DNA of 64,000 nucleotides from Larus michahellis (lineage: Eukaryota > Chordata > Aves > Charadriiformes > Laridae). The stretch spans positions 372,001 through 436,000 of the forward strand of contig NC_133904.1 of assembly GCF_964199755.1 (NCBI RefSeq), written 5' to 3'. Positions 18,498 through 30,444 of this stretch are shown here, one piece after another. Numbering within the stretch: position 1 is the first letter of the stretch; the number at the start of each line of letters is the position of its first letter. The translations under genes and the position numbers were made by a program. The notes beneath the pieces are model-generated. The model was given only the letters and a program-made list of their open reading frames with translations. It had not been told where the DNA came from and did not search any database.

Positions 18498-21400
18498 ATG
18501 AAGCTGAAGAAGCAGGTGACAGTGTGTGGAGCTGCCATCTTCTGCGTGGCCGTCTTCTCCCTCTACTTGATGCTGGACAGGGTGCAGCACGACCCCACGC
18601 GCCACCAGAGCGGGGGCAACTTCCCCAGGGTGAGCGGCAGGGCTGTGGGGATGGGACAGCGGGCAAGCGGCCAGGGCTAGCGCGGGCCAGCTGGCACAGC
18701 CTGAGGCCGTTCGGTTGCCTGGGCCAGGGCTTGTTCCCTGCTGCTGTCAGTGCACACGGGGGCTGGGACCCACCCGTCAAAGGGCACCGGAGGCTGTCAC
18801 GGCGGCGTCTGTGTCCCCAGAGTCAGATCTCGGTGCTGCAGAACCGCATTGAGCAGCTGGAGCAGCTGCTGGAGGAGAACCACGAGATCATCAGCCACAT
18901 CAAGGACTCGGTGCTGGAGCTGACGGCCCACGCGGAGGGGCAGCCAGCACTGACCCACCACACGCCCAATGGCTCCTGGGTGCTGCCCCCCGAGAGTCGC
19001 CCGAGCTTCCTCTCCGTCTCCCCACAGGACTGCCAGTTTGCACTGGGGGGCAAGGGCCAGAGCCCAGACCTACAGGTGAGGGGCCGGTGTCTGAGCCCCC
19101 CTGCAGCTCAGGGCCCATCTCTGCCAGCATGAGGGTGTCCATGCCTGGGTGTCTGTGGGGTCCTGGCACTACTCTCGGGGGTCTCTCAATCCGGTGGCTG
19201 CCCTGAGCCCTGTCTCCCACCCGGCAGATGCTGGCTGTGTACTCCCTGCTGCCCTTTGACAACCAGGATGGCGGTGTGTGGAAGCAGGGCTTTGATATCA
19301 CCTACGAGCCCAATGAGTGGGATGCTGAGCCCCTGCAGGTGTTCGTGGTGCCGCACTCCCACAATGACCCTGGTGAGCAGTGGCCGAAGGCCAGCAAGGG
19401 AGGAGAAGGGCTAGCCTAGCCCCTGCCACCCCACACTGCTGGTGGGGAAGGGCCGGGCCCCGCGCAGTGACCCCCCATGTGCTGGCAGGCTGGATCAAGA
19501 CCTTTGACAAGTACTACTATGACCAGACACAGCACATCCTCAACAGCATGGTGCTGAAGATGCAGGAGGACCCGCGCCGGCGCTTCATCTGGTCTGAGAT
19601 CTCCTTCTTTTCCAAGTGGTGGGACAACATCAGCGCCCAGAAACGGGCTGCGGTGCGGAGGTAGGGCTCCTCGCTGACCCCATGGCCGGCGCGGCCCCTG
19701 CCCAGAGGCAGGGCGCTGCGGGAGACGCCGGCTGCGAGCATGGGGCTTGTGAGGGAAGGGCCCTGGGGAGACGAGGGCAGCCCTGGCTGCAGTGCCGCGG
19801 CCGTGGGCTCCACAGTCCTCACCATGGGGTGCCCTGGCACAGCCAGCAACCTCTTGGTGCCACGAGAGGTCAAAACTCCAGCAGTGCGGAGCGAGAGCCA
19901 GGGTGCTGCCAGCGCTGGGGCCTCCGCGGCGGGGGTCTGAGGGGCTGGGGGAGGCAGATCTCGCCCCGCGCTGCTCCCTGCGCTCACAGGGAAGCTGGGA
20001 AACTCCCTCTGGTCGCTGTAACTGTGAGCGCTGCCGCAGAGTCTGAGTGGTGCCAGAGCCTCGCAAGGCCCAGGGCGCCCTCGGGGGTGTGAGAGACCTG
20101 GAGAGCAGGATTGTGTGGTGGGAGAGGGCCCTCTCATCAGCCCCCCTGCCCCGGGAGGGCTGGGGGTGGAGGACAGAGGGATCATGGGCTGCAGGGCACA
20201 GTGGAAGGTGTTGGCCTCTGTGGGGATGGGCTCTGGTTGGGGTCTCAGCCAGCGTGGTGCTGTGGGGGGATGTTTGTTTGTGTGGGGACAGTGTGGGCAG
20301 TGGGCCATGGCAGCCAGTGGTTGCGGAGGTGGCTCCAAGATGGGGAGAGGCTCTGCCATGGCCACAGGGCTCGCCACAGGGCTCTGCCCGGAGCTGATCA
20401 CATCTCGTGTGTGTCCCTTGGAGGCTGGTTGGCAACGGGCAGCTGGAGATGGTGACGGGTGGCTGGGTGATGCCTGACGAGGCCAATTCCCACTACTTCG
20501 CCATGATTGACCAGCTGATCGAGGGGCACCAGTGGCTGGAGAAGAACATCGGTGAGAGCCAGGGGATGCCGGGCAGGAGGGGCAGAGTGCTGGGTGGGGG
20601 CCTGCGCTAGTGGGCACCCCCATCACTGCCAGGAGCCTGCTCATGGGAGGTGTGGGGCTGATGGGTCTCTGTGTCCCTAGGTGTGACGCCCCGGTCAGGC
20701 TGGGCCGTGGACCCCTTTGGGCACAGCTCCACCATGCCCTACCTGCTGAAGCGCTCCAACCTGACGGGCATGCTCATCCAGCGCGTGCACTACGCCATCA
20801 AGAAGCACTTTGCTGCGACACAGAACCTGGAGTTCATGTGGAGACAGACATGGGGTGAGGGGCTGCTGGGAGGTGACGGTAGAGGTGGCCCTGCTGGGGC
20901 GGGTGGCAGCAGGGAACAGCTACCAACCGCTTTCCCGTGTGGATGGCGAGACGAGCACCAGGTGGTGATGTCTCTGCCCTGCAGCAGTTTTGCCCTGTGG
21001 GACAGCCCCAGGGTGACTCCCCAGCCTCTGGCTGAGGCTGCTGTGCTCTCTGGGGTCCCAGCGGGTGAGCCTGCGTGCCAGGTCTGCTCTGCCCTGGCAG
21101 CCGTGCCCATGGGCCGCCCGGCTTGGGGATAGGCAAGGCAGAGCCATTGCTGGTGCTCATCTGTCCTTGGTCCCGCAGATCCAGACGCCAGCACCGACAT
21201 CTTCTGCCACATGATGCCCTTCTACAGCTACGATGTGCCCCACACCTGTGGGCCAGACCCCAAGATCTGCTGCCAGTTCGACTTCAAGCGCCTGCCGGGT
21301 GGCCGGATCAACTGCCCATGGAAGGTGCCTCCCCGAGCCATCACCGATGCCAACGTGGCGGAGCGGTGAGTGCTGCAGGGGCAAGGGCAAGTGGCTCTGA

Positions 21401-24400
21401 GCCCCATGGCCCTGTCTGGGAGCCAGCCTTATGCCCTGGCCCCCCACGGCAGAGCCCAGCTGCTGCTGGACCAGTACCGCAAGAAGTCCAAGCTGTACCG
21501 CAGCAAGGTGCTGCTGGTGCCCCTGGGAGACGATTTCCGCTACGACAAGCCTCAGGAGTGGGATGCCCAGTTCCTCAACTACCAGCGCATCTTCGACTTC
21601 CTCAACTCCCGGCCCAACCTCCATGTCCAGGTACGTGCAGGGAGGTCTGGGGCAGCGCTGGGGGCTGGGGGGAGCAGGGCCCCACGGGCGGAGGCTGTGG
21701 GGAGGCCACCCGCAGAGCCCAGATGGAGGGTGGGCAGTGCTGGGAGGGGCAGAGGGAGGCCCCGGCCACGGGAGCCACAGCAGCTCTCCATTGCGCTCAG
21801 GGCTGTGCGTGCCGTCCTGCAGGCGCAGTTTGGGACGCTCTCCGACTACTTTGATGCCCTGTACAAGAAGATGGGCATCGTGCCGGGGATGAAGCCGCCT
21901 GGGTTCCCAGTGCTGAGCGGGGATTTCTTCTCCTACGCGGACCGGGAGGATCACTACTGGACAGGCTACTACACCTCCCGACCTTTCTACAAGAGCCTGG
22001 ACCGGGTGCTGGAGGCCCATCTCCGGTGAGGGGAAGCAGGCTGGGCCCTGGGCAGGGGTTGTGTGCAGGGGGCACGGGCAAGGGTTGGCTGGGCAGCACG
22101 CGGGAGCCCTGGCAGTCCCCCGGTCTGTGTCCAGCCACCAAGGCCCTGGGGGGCACAGCCCAGACAGGGCCAAACCCTTGCCCAGCCCCAGGGCAGCGTG
22201 TGCCCCCCCTGATCTCCCCGAGGCCAAGGCCTCTGTGCGTGGAGCGCGCGGGCTGGGCACCGTTGGAGCGAGGGCAGGCTGGGCTGGCTGCTCCTCCTCC
22301 GCCCTGGCATTGCTCGGCCCGCAGCGCTGGGGCAGCGGAGCAGGGACGCTCGGTGACTCTGTCCCTGCGCAGGGGGGCAGAGATCCTGTACAGCCTGGCG
22401 CTCGCCCACGCCCGCCGCGCTGGAGCCGATGGCAGGTACCCGCTCTCCGACTACTCCCTGCTGAGCAACGCCCGCCACAACCTGGGCCTCTTCCAGCACC
22501 ACGACGCCATCACTGGCACTGCCAAGGAGGCTGTGGCGGTTGACTATGGAGTCCGGTGCGTGCAGGCTGCCGGGCTGCAGCCCTGGGGGACCTGTCTCGG
22601 ACAGGAGTTGGTGGGCATGGTTGGGAGCGTGGTTGGGTGTGGGGGTCCTGTGGGCCCCCCCTCCCGGGGGGATGTTGGGGGAAGGTTGGGACAGGGCAGG
22701 GGAACGGTCCCGGGTGCCTCACTCTGCCTGTGCCCCAGGCTGCTCCACTCCCTCACGAACCTCAAGCGCGTCATCATCAATGCTGCGCATTACCTCGTGC
22801 TGGGGGACAAGGACGCCTACCGCCACGACCCCGCTGCACCCTTCCTCAGCACGGTGAGCAGCACCTCCCTCCGTGGCTCCCTGCGCCCCAGTACACGCCG
22901 AGCCATGCTGGGGCATCTGTCCCCAGGGAGCACAGCCGGTGCTGCATGAGGGCCTGGGGAAAGAGCCCCAGCTGTGCCTGTGTCCCTGAGCCCAGCTGGC
23001 AGGGGTGGTGGGTGCACCCAGCTCTGACTGCTCCTCTCTCCTCTCTCCCCCCAGGATGACACGCGCCCCAGCCAGGACTCCCTCCCAGAGAGAACAGTGG
23101 TCAAGCTGGACACTTTGCCCCGGTAAGGGGCTGCCTGCCTTGCTCTGGGGCTTGTGGGGCCATGGTGGGGCAGTGAGGGGGGTACCTGAGGCTCTGTGAA
23201 GCAGTGGGTGCGTGCATGGAACCTGTGGGTGGTGTGGGGCACGGGGCAGCCGTGATGCCGTGGGGCTGGAGTGGCCATCCCTGTGTGACCCCACCCCACA
23301 GGTTCCTGGTGGTGTTCAACCCGCTGGAGCAGGAGCGCCTGAGCATCGTGCCGGTGCTGGTGGACTCCCCACACGTGCGTGTGCTCTCCGAGGAGGGGCA
23401 GCCCCTGCCTTCCCAGCTCAGTGCGCACTGGGGCTCTGCCACTGACGTGGTGCCCGACGTCTACCAGGTATGGGGTGCCCCGGTGCCACTGGCCACCCCC
23501 ATCCTCAGCCTGCACAGCCCATGTGTGCCAGCGTCCCGTTCTCCCACACTGCTCCTGTGGCCGGGACACCCCGTGAGCCCTCCTCTGTGGCAACAAGAGT
23601 CCCTGCACCACAACACAAGCTTCCACTGCTTGCGAACCCCCAGGCCCCCACGCACATCCCCCTCGGCAGAGGCCCCAGAAGCACTGAGATGGGGCCTTTG
23701 CCCTGCCAACAGCCAGCAGGTCCTCCGGTGCTGGCTGTCCTTTCACAGAGGGGCTGGCTGAGATCTCCATGCTGCCCGCAGGTGTCTGTCCTGGCCCGCC
23801 TGCCCGCGCTGGGGCTGCGTGTGCTGCAGCTGCACAAGTCCTTCAATGGCCACGCCACTCTGAAGTCCTCCGTGCGCCTGTACCTGCACGGCCGGGACTT
23901 GCCCGTGCGCAAGCAGGAGGCCGTACCCGTGCACGTCTTCCCAGCCACTGCCGATGACTTCTGCCTGGAGAACCAGCACCTGCAGGCCTGCTTCTCAGGA
24001 CACTCGGGGCTGCTGCAGGCAAGCGCAGGGGTCTGACGGGTGGCATGGGGCTGAAGGAGGGGAGCGGGGCACAGCACTGCCTCCTGCAAGGTGTGCTCAC
24101 TGCTGTGCCGGCCCGCGCCCTGCAGAGTATCCGCCGAGCTGGGGAGGAGCGGGAGCAGAGGGTGAGCAGCGAGTTCCTCGTCTATGGCACCAGGACCTCC
24201 AAGGACAAAAGCGGAGCCTATCTCTTTCTGCCTGACGGCGAGGCCAAGGTACAGGGACTGGCTCCGAGAGGCAGCTGGCAGCCGTGCGGCACTCCTGCAG
24301 GCAGCAGCCTCAGCGCAGCCCTCCTTCCCCCACAGCCCTACGCTCCCAAGGACCCCCCAGTAGTGCGGGTGACGGAGGGACCCCTCTTCTCAGAGGTCAC

Positions 24401-26908
24401 CAGCTACTACCAGCATGTCCAGACCATGGTGCGGCTTTACAATGTGCCAGGTGAGAGAATGCGAGGCTGTGCCGGGGAGGTCGCTGGCGTGGGGGTGCTG
24501 GGCGATGCTGCCCGTGGGACACAGCCCCTCACTGCCTGCCCGCAGGGGTGGAGGGCCTGTCCCTGGATGTGTCTTGCCTGGTGGACATCCGTGACCACAT
24601 CAACAAGGAGCTGGCCCTGCGCTTCAGCACTGACATCGAGAGTGACGACGCCTTCTTCACAGACCTCAATGGCTTCCAGGTATCCGGCAGCCTGGGGAGG
24701 GACAGCAGCTGCCCTTGGGGGGACAGTGCCCTGCCACCCAGCACCGCAGGAGCCGCCTGCAGCCACACACCTCTGTCCCTCGGCAGATCCAGCCCCGCAG
24801 GTACCAGCGGAAGCTGCCACTGCAGGCGAACTTCTACCCCATGCCCGCCATGGCCTACATCCAGGACATGCAGAGCCGCCTGACGCTCCACACAGCCCAG
24901 GCCCTGGGGGTCTCCAGCCTCGGCAGCGGTGAGGAGGGTGCTACGGGGTGGGCGCAGGGGGATGCAGGGGTGGAGGGTGGGCGCAGGGGGATGTAGGGGT
25001 GGAGGGTGGTGCAGGGTGGGCGCAGGGGGATGCAGGAGTGGAGGGTGGCGCAGGGTGGGCACAGGGGGATGCAGGGGTGGAGGGTGCTGCAGGGGGATGC
25101 AGGGGTGGAGGGTGGTGCAGGGTGGGCGCAGGGTGCTCTGGTCCTGCTGTCTCTGGGGGCTCCCTGGCTGCCCCCAGTCCTGTGGGAGCGTTTCCATGCA
25201 CGGCAGCAGAGGGGCGCGTGGGGCAGCTGGCTTCTGTTAAAACGCGGGACGCTGGGACCCCATCTCTGCAGGCCAGCTGGAGGTGATCCTGGACCGGCGC
25301 CTCATGCAGGATGACAACCGGGGCCTGGGCCAAGGGCTGAAGGACAACAAGCGGACCTGCAACCGGTTCCGGCTCCTCCTGGAGCGCCGCGCCACTGCCA
25401 ACAAGGTTTGTGGGCTGTGAGGCTGCAGGACGGGGTTTGGGCATGGTGCCGCTCACCTGGAGCGCCCAGCCCTGCCTTGGGATGGAGCAGGGTGAAAGCC
25501 GTGCGTGCAATTGGTGCAGGGGGTGTGTGGGGAGGGTGGGATCGGGGAGTGGGGTCTGTCCTGGTGCGGAGCCACGCCACCCTCGTAATCACGGTGTTCT
25601 TGTCCCGTCACCTCCCTGCTCTCTATGCATGCGCCATGTCACCCATTCAGAGCTCCGGCTTCTTTTCCAAACTGGCCTCCATGTTTAAAGCCTTTGGCTT
25701 CCCCGGCTCCAGGACTGGCAGCCCAGAGGTAACGGCCGGCCTGGCCGCACTGTCTCTCCCTGTCTCGTGCACTAGCTGCTAGCGACTAGCCTAGCCAGGC
25801 CCCGTAGTCTGACCATCGGCTAGCCAGGGTCCGTGCAGGCTGCCTGGCTGGCAGCTGCCCTCCCCGTCTGGGTGCTGGGAAAGGGGGTCGTGGCTGGGCG
25901 GGAGCAGCTCTGGGTGCCCTGTGCTGGCAGGCGCCTGCTCTCCGAGCACTGCTGGAGAGGCTGCAAGGAGTGGGAGGCCCCGTGGTCCCGTCCAGGCTCT
26001 GCCCAGCCCTGCTGCTCCCCTGGCCTGCACTGACCCGCGTGCTCTTCGGCAGGTGCAGGATGGCCGCCCGATCAGCTTCCCCTCCCTGCTGAGCCACATC
26101 ACGTCCATGCACCTGAATGCCGAAGCCCTGGTCATGGCCGTGGCCCAGGAAAAGATGGCCCCACCAGCCCTGCGCTCCTTCATGCCCCTTTCCACCACCC
26201 TTCCCTGCGACTTTCACATCCTGAACCTCCGGATGCTGCAGGCAGAGGTGAGCTGCGCCCCATGAGCGGGGCAGGCATGGCCCCCCGTAGCAGGGTTCTC
26301 AGGGAGGGGGCGTCTGGCACCTGCTGTCCCCAGCATTGCGCCTCACACCCCGGCTCCCCAGCAGGACGACTCGCTTCCCTCAGCCGAGGCAGCCCTTATC
26401 CTGCACCGCAAAGGCTTTGACTGCAGTCTGGAGGCCAAGAACCTGGGCTTTAACTGCACCACCAGCCAGGGCAAGGTGAGACCGGGCTGCGCCTCCACCC
26501 ACCGCTTGCCCAGGCAAAGCTGGAGGATGTTGGTTTGTCAGGAAGGGGGTCTGAAGCCTTGCATGAGCCCTGCATCCCCCAGCAAGGACAGGCAGAGCCT
26601 GGGATGGGTCAGCCTGGTGCCCTGGGCGCTGTGGGGTCCTGTGAACCGGCTGCTGGCACAGCGCGTGTGGGGCTGCCCCATGCACAGTACTGTGCTGCCA
26701 GGCATCACGTCCCACTCATCCAGGCCACTCGCCCTTCTCCCTCCTCTCTCCCTAGCTGGCCCTGGGCAGCCTGTTCCAGGGGCTGGAGCTTGGCTCCCTG
26801 CAGCCCACCTCGCTGACCTTGATGTACCCGCTGGGCACGGCCTCCAACAGCACCAACATCCGCCTGGACCCCATGGAAATTGCCACTTTCCGCATCCGCC
26901 TGGGGTAG
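18498..26908 (+). CDS. MAN2A2: MAN2A2, Golgi alpha-mannosidase IIx
   Basis: Type II Golgi glycosyl hydrolase (GH38) that trims two mannoses from GlcNAcMan5GlcNAc2 in complex N-glycan synthesis. Exons: 18498-18629, 18821-19075, 19228-19372, 19489-19660, 20424-20551, 20681-20854, 21179-21365, 21453-21630, 21823-22025, 22373-22555, 22739-22853, 23055-23122, 23302-23467, 23782-24018, 24126-24248, 24336-24450, 24546-24679, 24787-24928, 25272-25405, 26053-26247, 26365-26475, 26756-26908; 1149 aa (human about 1150). It begins [11 protein letters not shown] with an N-terminal signal anchor and a coiled-coil stem ([11 protein letters not shown]), then the catalytic domain with zinc motif PHSHNDPGW and nucleophile region AVDPFGHSS. 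The intron after 24018 has a GC donor; the exon at 26365 has a CAGCAG tandem acceptor; a candidate extra exon (25651-25728) is listed separately. Confidence 0.96.
24944..25133 (+). repeat. G-rich minisatellite in MAN2A2 intron 18
   Basis: Several imperfect copies of a unit of about 30-50 bp built from GGGCGCAGGGGGATGCAG and GGGTGGAGGGTG, wholly intronic. Copy number looks variable in nature, since units differ by deletion of the GTGCAGGGTG part. G-quadruplex formation is plausible. Confidence 0.8.
25651..25728 (+). other. MAN2A2: Candidate in-frame cassette exon of MAN2A2
   Basis: A 78-bp open segment lies inside the intron between the exons at 25272-25405 and 26053-26247. It is preceded by ACCCATTCAG and followed by GTAACG. 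Both flanking junctions are phase 0, so inclusion adds exactly 26 residues, starting [15 protein letters not shown] and ending with RTGSPE, a Ser/Phe/Gly-rich insert that contrasts with the GC-rich intron. The reference human isoform I remember goes straight across this point. It could be a bird-specific or neural cassette exon, or chance. Confidence 0.5.
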
Positions 26909-28842
26909 CATCTCCCGGAGTGGGAGAGGAGCAGACTGGCTGGGCAGTGTGGGAGCAGCCACCGAGCCCAGCAGCACCAGCACAGCCTGGGAGAGGCCTG
27001 CCAGGGGGCCCCTGGCAGGCAGGCAGGCGCTGGGCACGAGGTGCCGGACTTGCAAAGGCTGCTGCCTTCTAATTTATTAGTCCTGTGTTCTCGGATAGAT
27101 TTCAGAAGTGAACTGCAGAGGCTGCTGGATGCTGCTGGGGTGTAGAGGACACGGGCCGGGCACTGCTCTGAGCAGAGCACGGCTGGCTGGGGCAGCGGGC
27201 CGGGCTTGGATGCTGCCAGCAGGATGGGCACAGCTGCCCTGCTGTGTTCGCTCGGCTGCCCCGGGAGGGTGCTCTCCCCCGTGTCAGGGGCAGGGGCCTG
27301 GGCTGGTGCCTGGGCTCCCCCCGACCCCCGGGGCAGCAGGGGGCTGCCAGGAGCCTGGTGGGGTTGGGGCAGCTGGCCGGGGAGGTGCTGTGGATTGGAG
27401 ACTGAGCTCGCCTGGAGCTTGTAGGAAACACGAGGCTGTTTCAAAGGGCTTCAGTCTGTGCCTGGTTTGTGGTTCTCGCACTGGTCGCGTGGGGGAGCAG
27501 GAATAGTGCTCCATGAGGAGACAGGGCAGCGGGGAGGCAGGCTCGGAGCCATGCCCAGGGCCAGTCGGGTTGTGCCCTGCTGGTGTTCCCGGGGCTGAGC
27601 CCCTGGGCCCGTGTGAGAGTGCTGCCAGCAAGAGCAAGGGGACGGGGTGCAGACCCAAGTTACGCATCTCCCTCTGTGGGCAGCAACATGTGGGTTAAGC
27701 GTGGGGACGGCCCCTCCCAAATTCAGTGCATTTATCCCCCTTTTGGTGTGAGCCTGGTCCGCTGGGGCTGCCGGTGGCAGAGGGGCAGGTGCTGACAGTC
27801 ACTGGGGACCCTGCAGGGAGAGCGGGGAGGAGACGGGGGGTCATTGCCTGCTGCAGCACCCTGCTGAGGGAGCCAGACCCTGCTCCTGTGCACAGGGCTG
27901 TGCCCGGTTTTCCAGAGCAGGCTGAGAGGGAGCTGTGCGAAGCCCTCAGCAGCTGTGATGCTCTGGTGCCTGGGGAGCACGGCCGGCTGGTCCGCAGTGC
28001 CCCAGGGACTGCGGGAAGCCATGTCACTGGGAGCATCCTCCTGGTTGCTGTGGGGACCGCAGGGGCTGCCGCGCTCCCCTCACCCCCCCGGGGCTAATTA
28101 CTGCGAAGGGGTGTGGGCAGAGAGGGCCGCAGGGAGGGCTGGCGAGGAGGTGGTGCTGGCTGAGCTGTGTCTCTGCTGCCGCACAGCCTCCTTGGCCACG
28201 GCCCCAAGAACGGTCAGAGTGCGTGGAGCCGGCACGGAGCAGCCCTGGCAGCTCGGACCTTCGCACCGCCCCAGGGCGGCACAGCAGGGCAGGACCCCAG
28301 GCCTTGTGGTCGGCTGGGGGTGCGAGCACGCTGCGGGGCTGTGCCGGGGAGCGGGGGACCACAGCGCTGTGCTGGCACAGCGTACCACCCGTGGCTCTGC
28401 TGGAGCTGGGCTAATGGCATGGCTGGCGGGGGGCCAGGCTGCTGGCAGAGGGCCCGCTGCCCCCCGGGGCTGGGCTGCCGAGGGGCTGCGGCACAGCCTG
28501 CCCACCACAGCCCCAGGGCCAGGCGCTCGGCCCACACCCAGCCTGGCCTGTGGCTCTCGCCCGCGATGCTGAGATCCCCAGACAGGCTGAGGTGCCCGAC
28601 TGGGGCCCAGGGACCCGGCGGTCGGTGCCTGCTGCCGGGTGAGGAAGGCGCCTCTTGTCCCGCACTTGGCCCCCGAGAAGCTCATTAGCGATGCTCCCGC
28701 CCCGGTCCCTGCGGAGCGGGCAGCAAGTGCAGGAGGCTCTAATGGCTCCAAGCCGCTCTTGATGGGCCGCGATGGAGGCGGGAGCAGGAGGGGCTGTGGT
28801 TTCTGCCTCTGCCGGAGCCAGAGCTGCCTCTGCCTAGGGAAG
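26909..28842. other. MAN2A2 3' UTR and intergenic space
   Basis: About 1.9 kb with no recognisable coding sequence. No AATAAA or ATTAAA was found on the plus strand, so the MAN2A2 cleavage site is unknown. A short AT-rich patch sits near 27060-27110. An ORF continues upstream in frame with the next gene's ATG (from about 28639), but it looks compositional. Confidence 0.5.
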
Positions 28843-30168
28843 ATGCCGGGTGGGCTCCTGCTCTGGCTGCTCCTCGCCACGGCTCTGTGCCCCGGCCTCC
28901 TCGGGACAGGTACAGCACCGCTCCCGCCCCTGCTGCTCCCTGAGCCTGTCCTTGTCCCTGCTGGGGCCTTTTCCCTTGTGGGCTGCTCCCCGCTGGCCCA
29001 TGATGGAGCCTGGGGGGTCTGTGCTGGGTGGTGGTGGTCCACACTGGGGATGGTGGCTGGTGGTGCTGGGGCTGTCCCGGTGGAGTGGTGGGGAATGGGA
29101 GGAGGTTCAGCATGGGGAGATGGGGGCTTTCCCCTCCCCTCTTCCGCCATCACACTCCTTGCCCGTGTTTGCCCTTGCCGGGACCATGGTGAGCACCGGA
29201 GGTCACGGCACACATGGGGCCAGGGCCACCAGCAGGCAGTGCCGGGTGGGGGCTGTGCTCAGCCGGTGCTGCCCATCGGGCTGGACCCCAGCTGCAACCC
29301 GAGCCCACCCCGAGGGACGATCCGGGGGCTCCTGTGCCATGGCGGCGAGGCCCCATGGGGCCGGGGCGCTCCCAGCCCATCCCTGCTGGGGCTGGGGAAG
29401 GCTCCGCTCCGCAGTGTCCCTGCAAGGGCCACCTCTCTGGAGCTGTCAGCCTGTTCCCACCGGCACCGTGCTGGCTGCCGCCACCCCGACTCCCCTCGGC
29501 GCAGCCCCACGCCTGCCCTGTTCATGGGCTTTGTGGCCCCTGGCGGCGGGGGCTGAGCCCCGGCTCCTGGCCGCAGTCTCGGTGCAGAACCTGCACCTCT
29601 GCGAGGGCTACGCGGGCCCCGACGGCCGCTACCACCCCGGCTTCTACTGCCCGCGGCTGACCGACCCTGCCGGCCACCGCTACTGCTGCCGGGCCAGCCC
29701 GCTCGCCCTCAAGTCCTGCTGCTCCCAGCTGGCCCTGGAGGCCATCACCGGGGTGAACCTCTCCAGCCTGGCCCCCCCCGGCCTCCTCCGGTGAGTGGGG
29801 CTGCGGCCCGGCTGCGGTGCTCGGGCTGGGGCCGCGGTGCCTGGGAGGGGGCAGCACGGCTGCGGGGGCTGGCGTGGTGTCACCCCGGGGCCCGAAGCGC
29901 AGGGGTGACGGTGTGGGGGCCGTGGTGTGAGGTGTGTCCCCCCCGCAGGAACCCGCTGGCCCTGCCCTTCGTGGGGCTCTACGGCCTCCTCATCCTCCTC
30001 CTCATGGCCGTCGACCTCTTCCACTTCTACCGGACCCGGCGCTGTCGCCTCGGCCGCCTCCTGCCCCGCGCCCGCCGCCCGCCCCGCGCCCGCCCCGGGG
30101 GGCCCCGGCCCCGCTCCCGGCTGCCCCCCGGTGCCGCCGGCCCGGCGCCCCCCGGCCGGGTGTGCTGA
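28843..30168 (+). CDS. Shisa-like single-pass membrane protein
   Basis: Three exons, 28843-28909, 29577-29790 and 29949-30168, give 166 aa. The start is chosen because MPGGLLLWLLLATALCPG is a clear signal peptide; in-frame ATGs further 5' would bury it. The luminal part has the Shisa Cys pattern: LCEGY, then GRYHPGFYCPRL, then YCC and SCC, followed by an N-glycosylation site (NLSS). One membrane span (ALPFVGLYGLLILLLMAVDL) leads to a short Arg/Pro-rich tail. From memory the closest human protein is SHISAL1 (KIAA1644), sharing the CEPY/GRYH-GF-CPRL/CC/CC spacing. Shisa proteins typically modulate receptor trafficking; this one's role is unknown. It ends only 276 bp before the UNC45A ATG with no visible poly(A) signal. 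Human carries HDDC3, not a Shisa gene, in this interval. Confidence 0.82.
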
Positions 30169-30364
30169 GGGGGTCTGCGGGCGTGGGGGGGGGGGGGGTG
30201 CGGGGAGGGGGGTGCCACACGGTGGGGAGGAAACGCGGGAACGGGACGTGCGGGGACACGCGGGGACACACCGACGAGGTCGCGGGCGGGCGGGGGCGGC
30301 CCCGGGGGGCGGTGATGGCGGCTCCCCCCGCCCCGCCCCGCCCCTTCCGCCATCGCCCCCTCCC

Positions 30365-30444
30365 CCGGCACGTGACGCGGGCGGCGGCGTCCGGGTTCCC
30401 CGGGCGATCGGCGGTGACGTCACGGGCAGGGCGAGCGAGGCGCG
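30365..30444 (+). promoter_or_regulatory. UNC45A: UNC45A promoter with E-box and CRE
   Basis: Within a CpG-rich stretch directly upstream of UNC45A are CACGTGAC (E-box/USF type) at 30369-30376 and a full palindromic cAMP-response element TGACGTCA at 30415-30422, ending 22 bp before the ATG. Both are exact consensus matches; their use is inferred. Confidence 0.55.

Noticed and set aside
28639-28842. N-terminal extension of the Shisa-like protein using upstream in-frame ATGs
   Set aside because: It would place 28-68 polar residues before an obvious signal peptide; the ATG at 28843 is the biologically sensible start.
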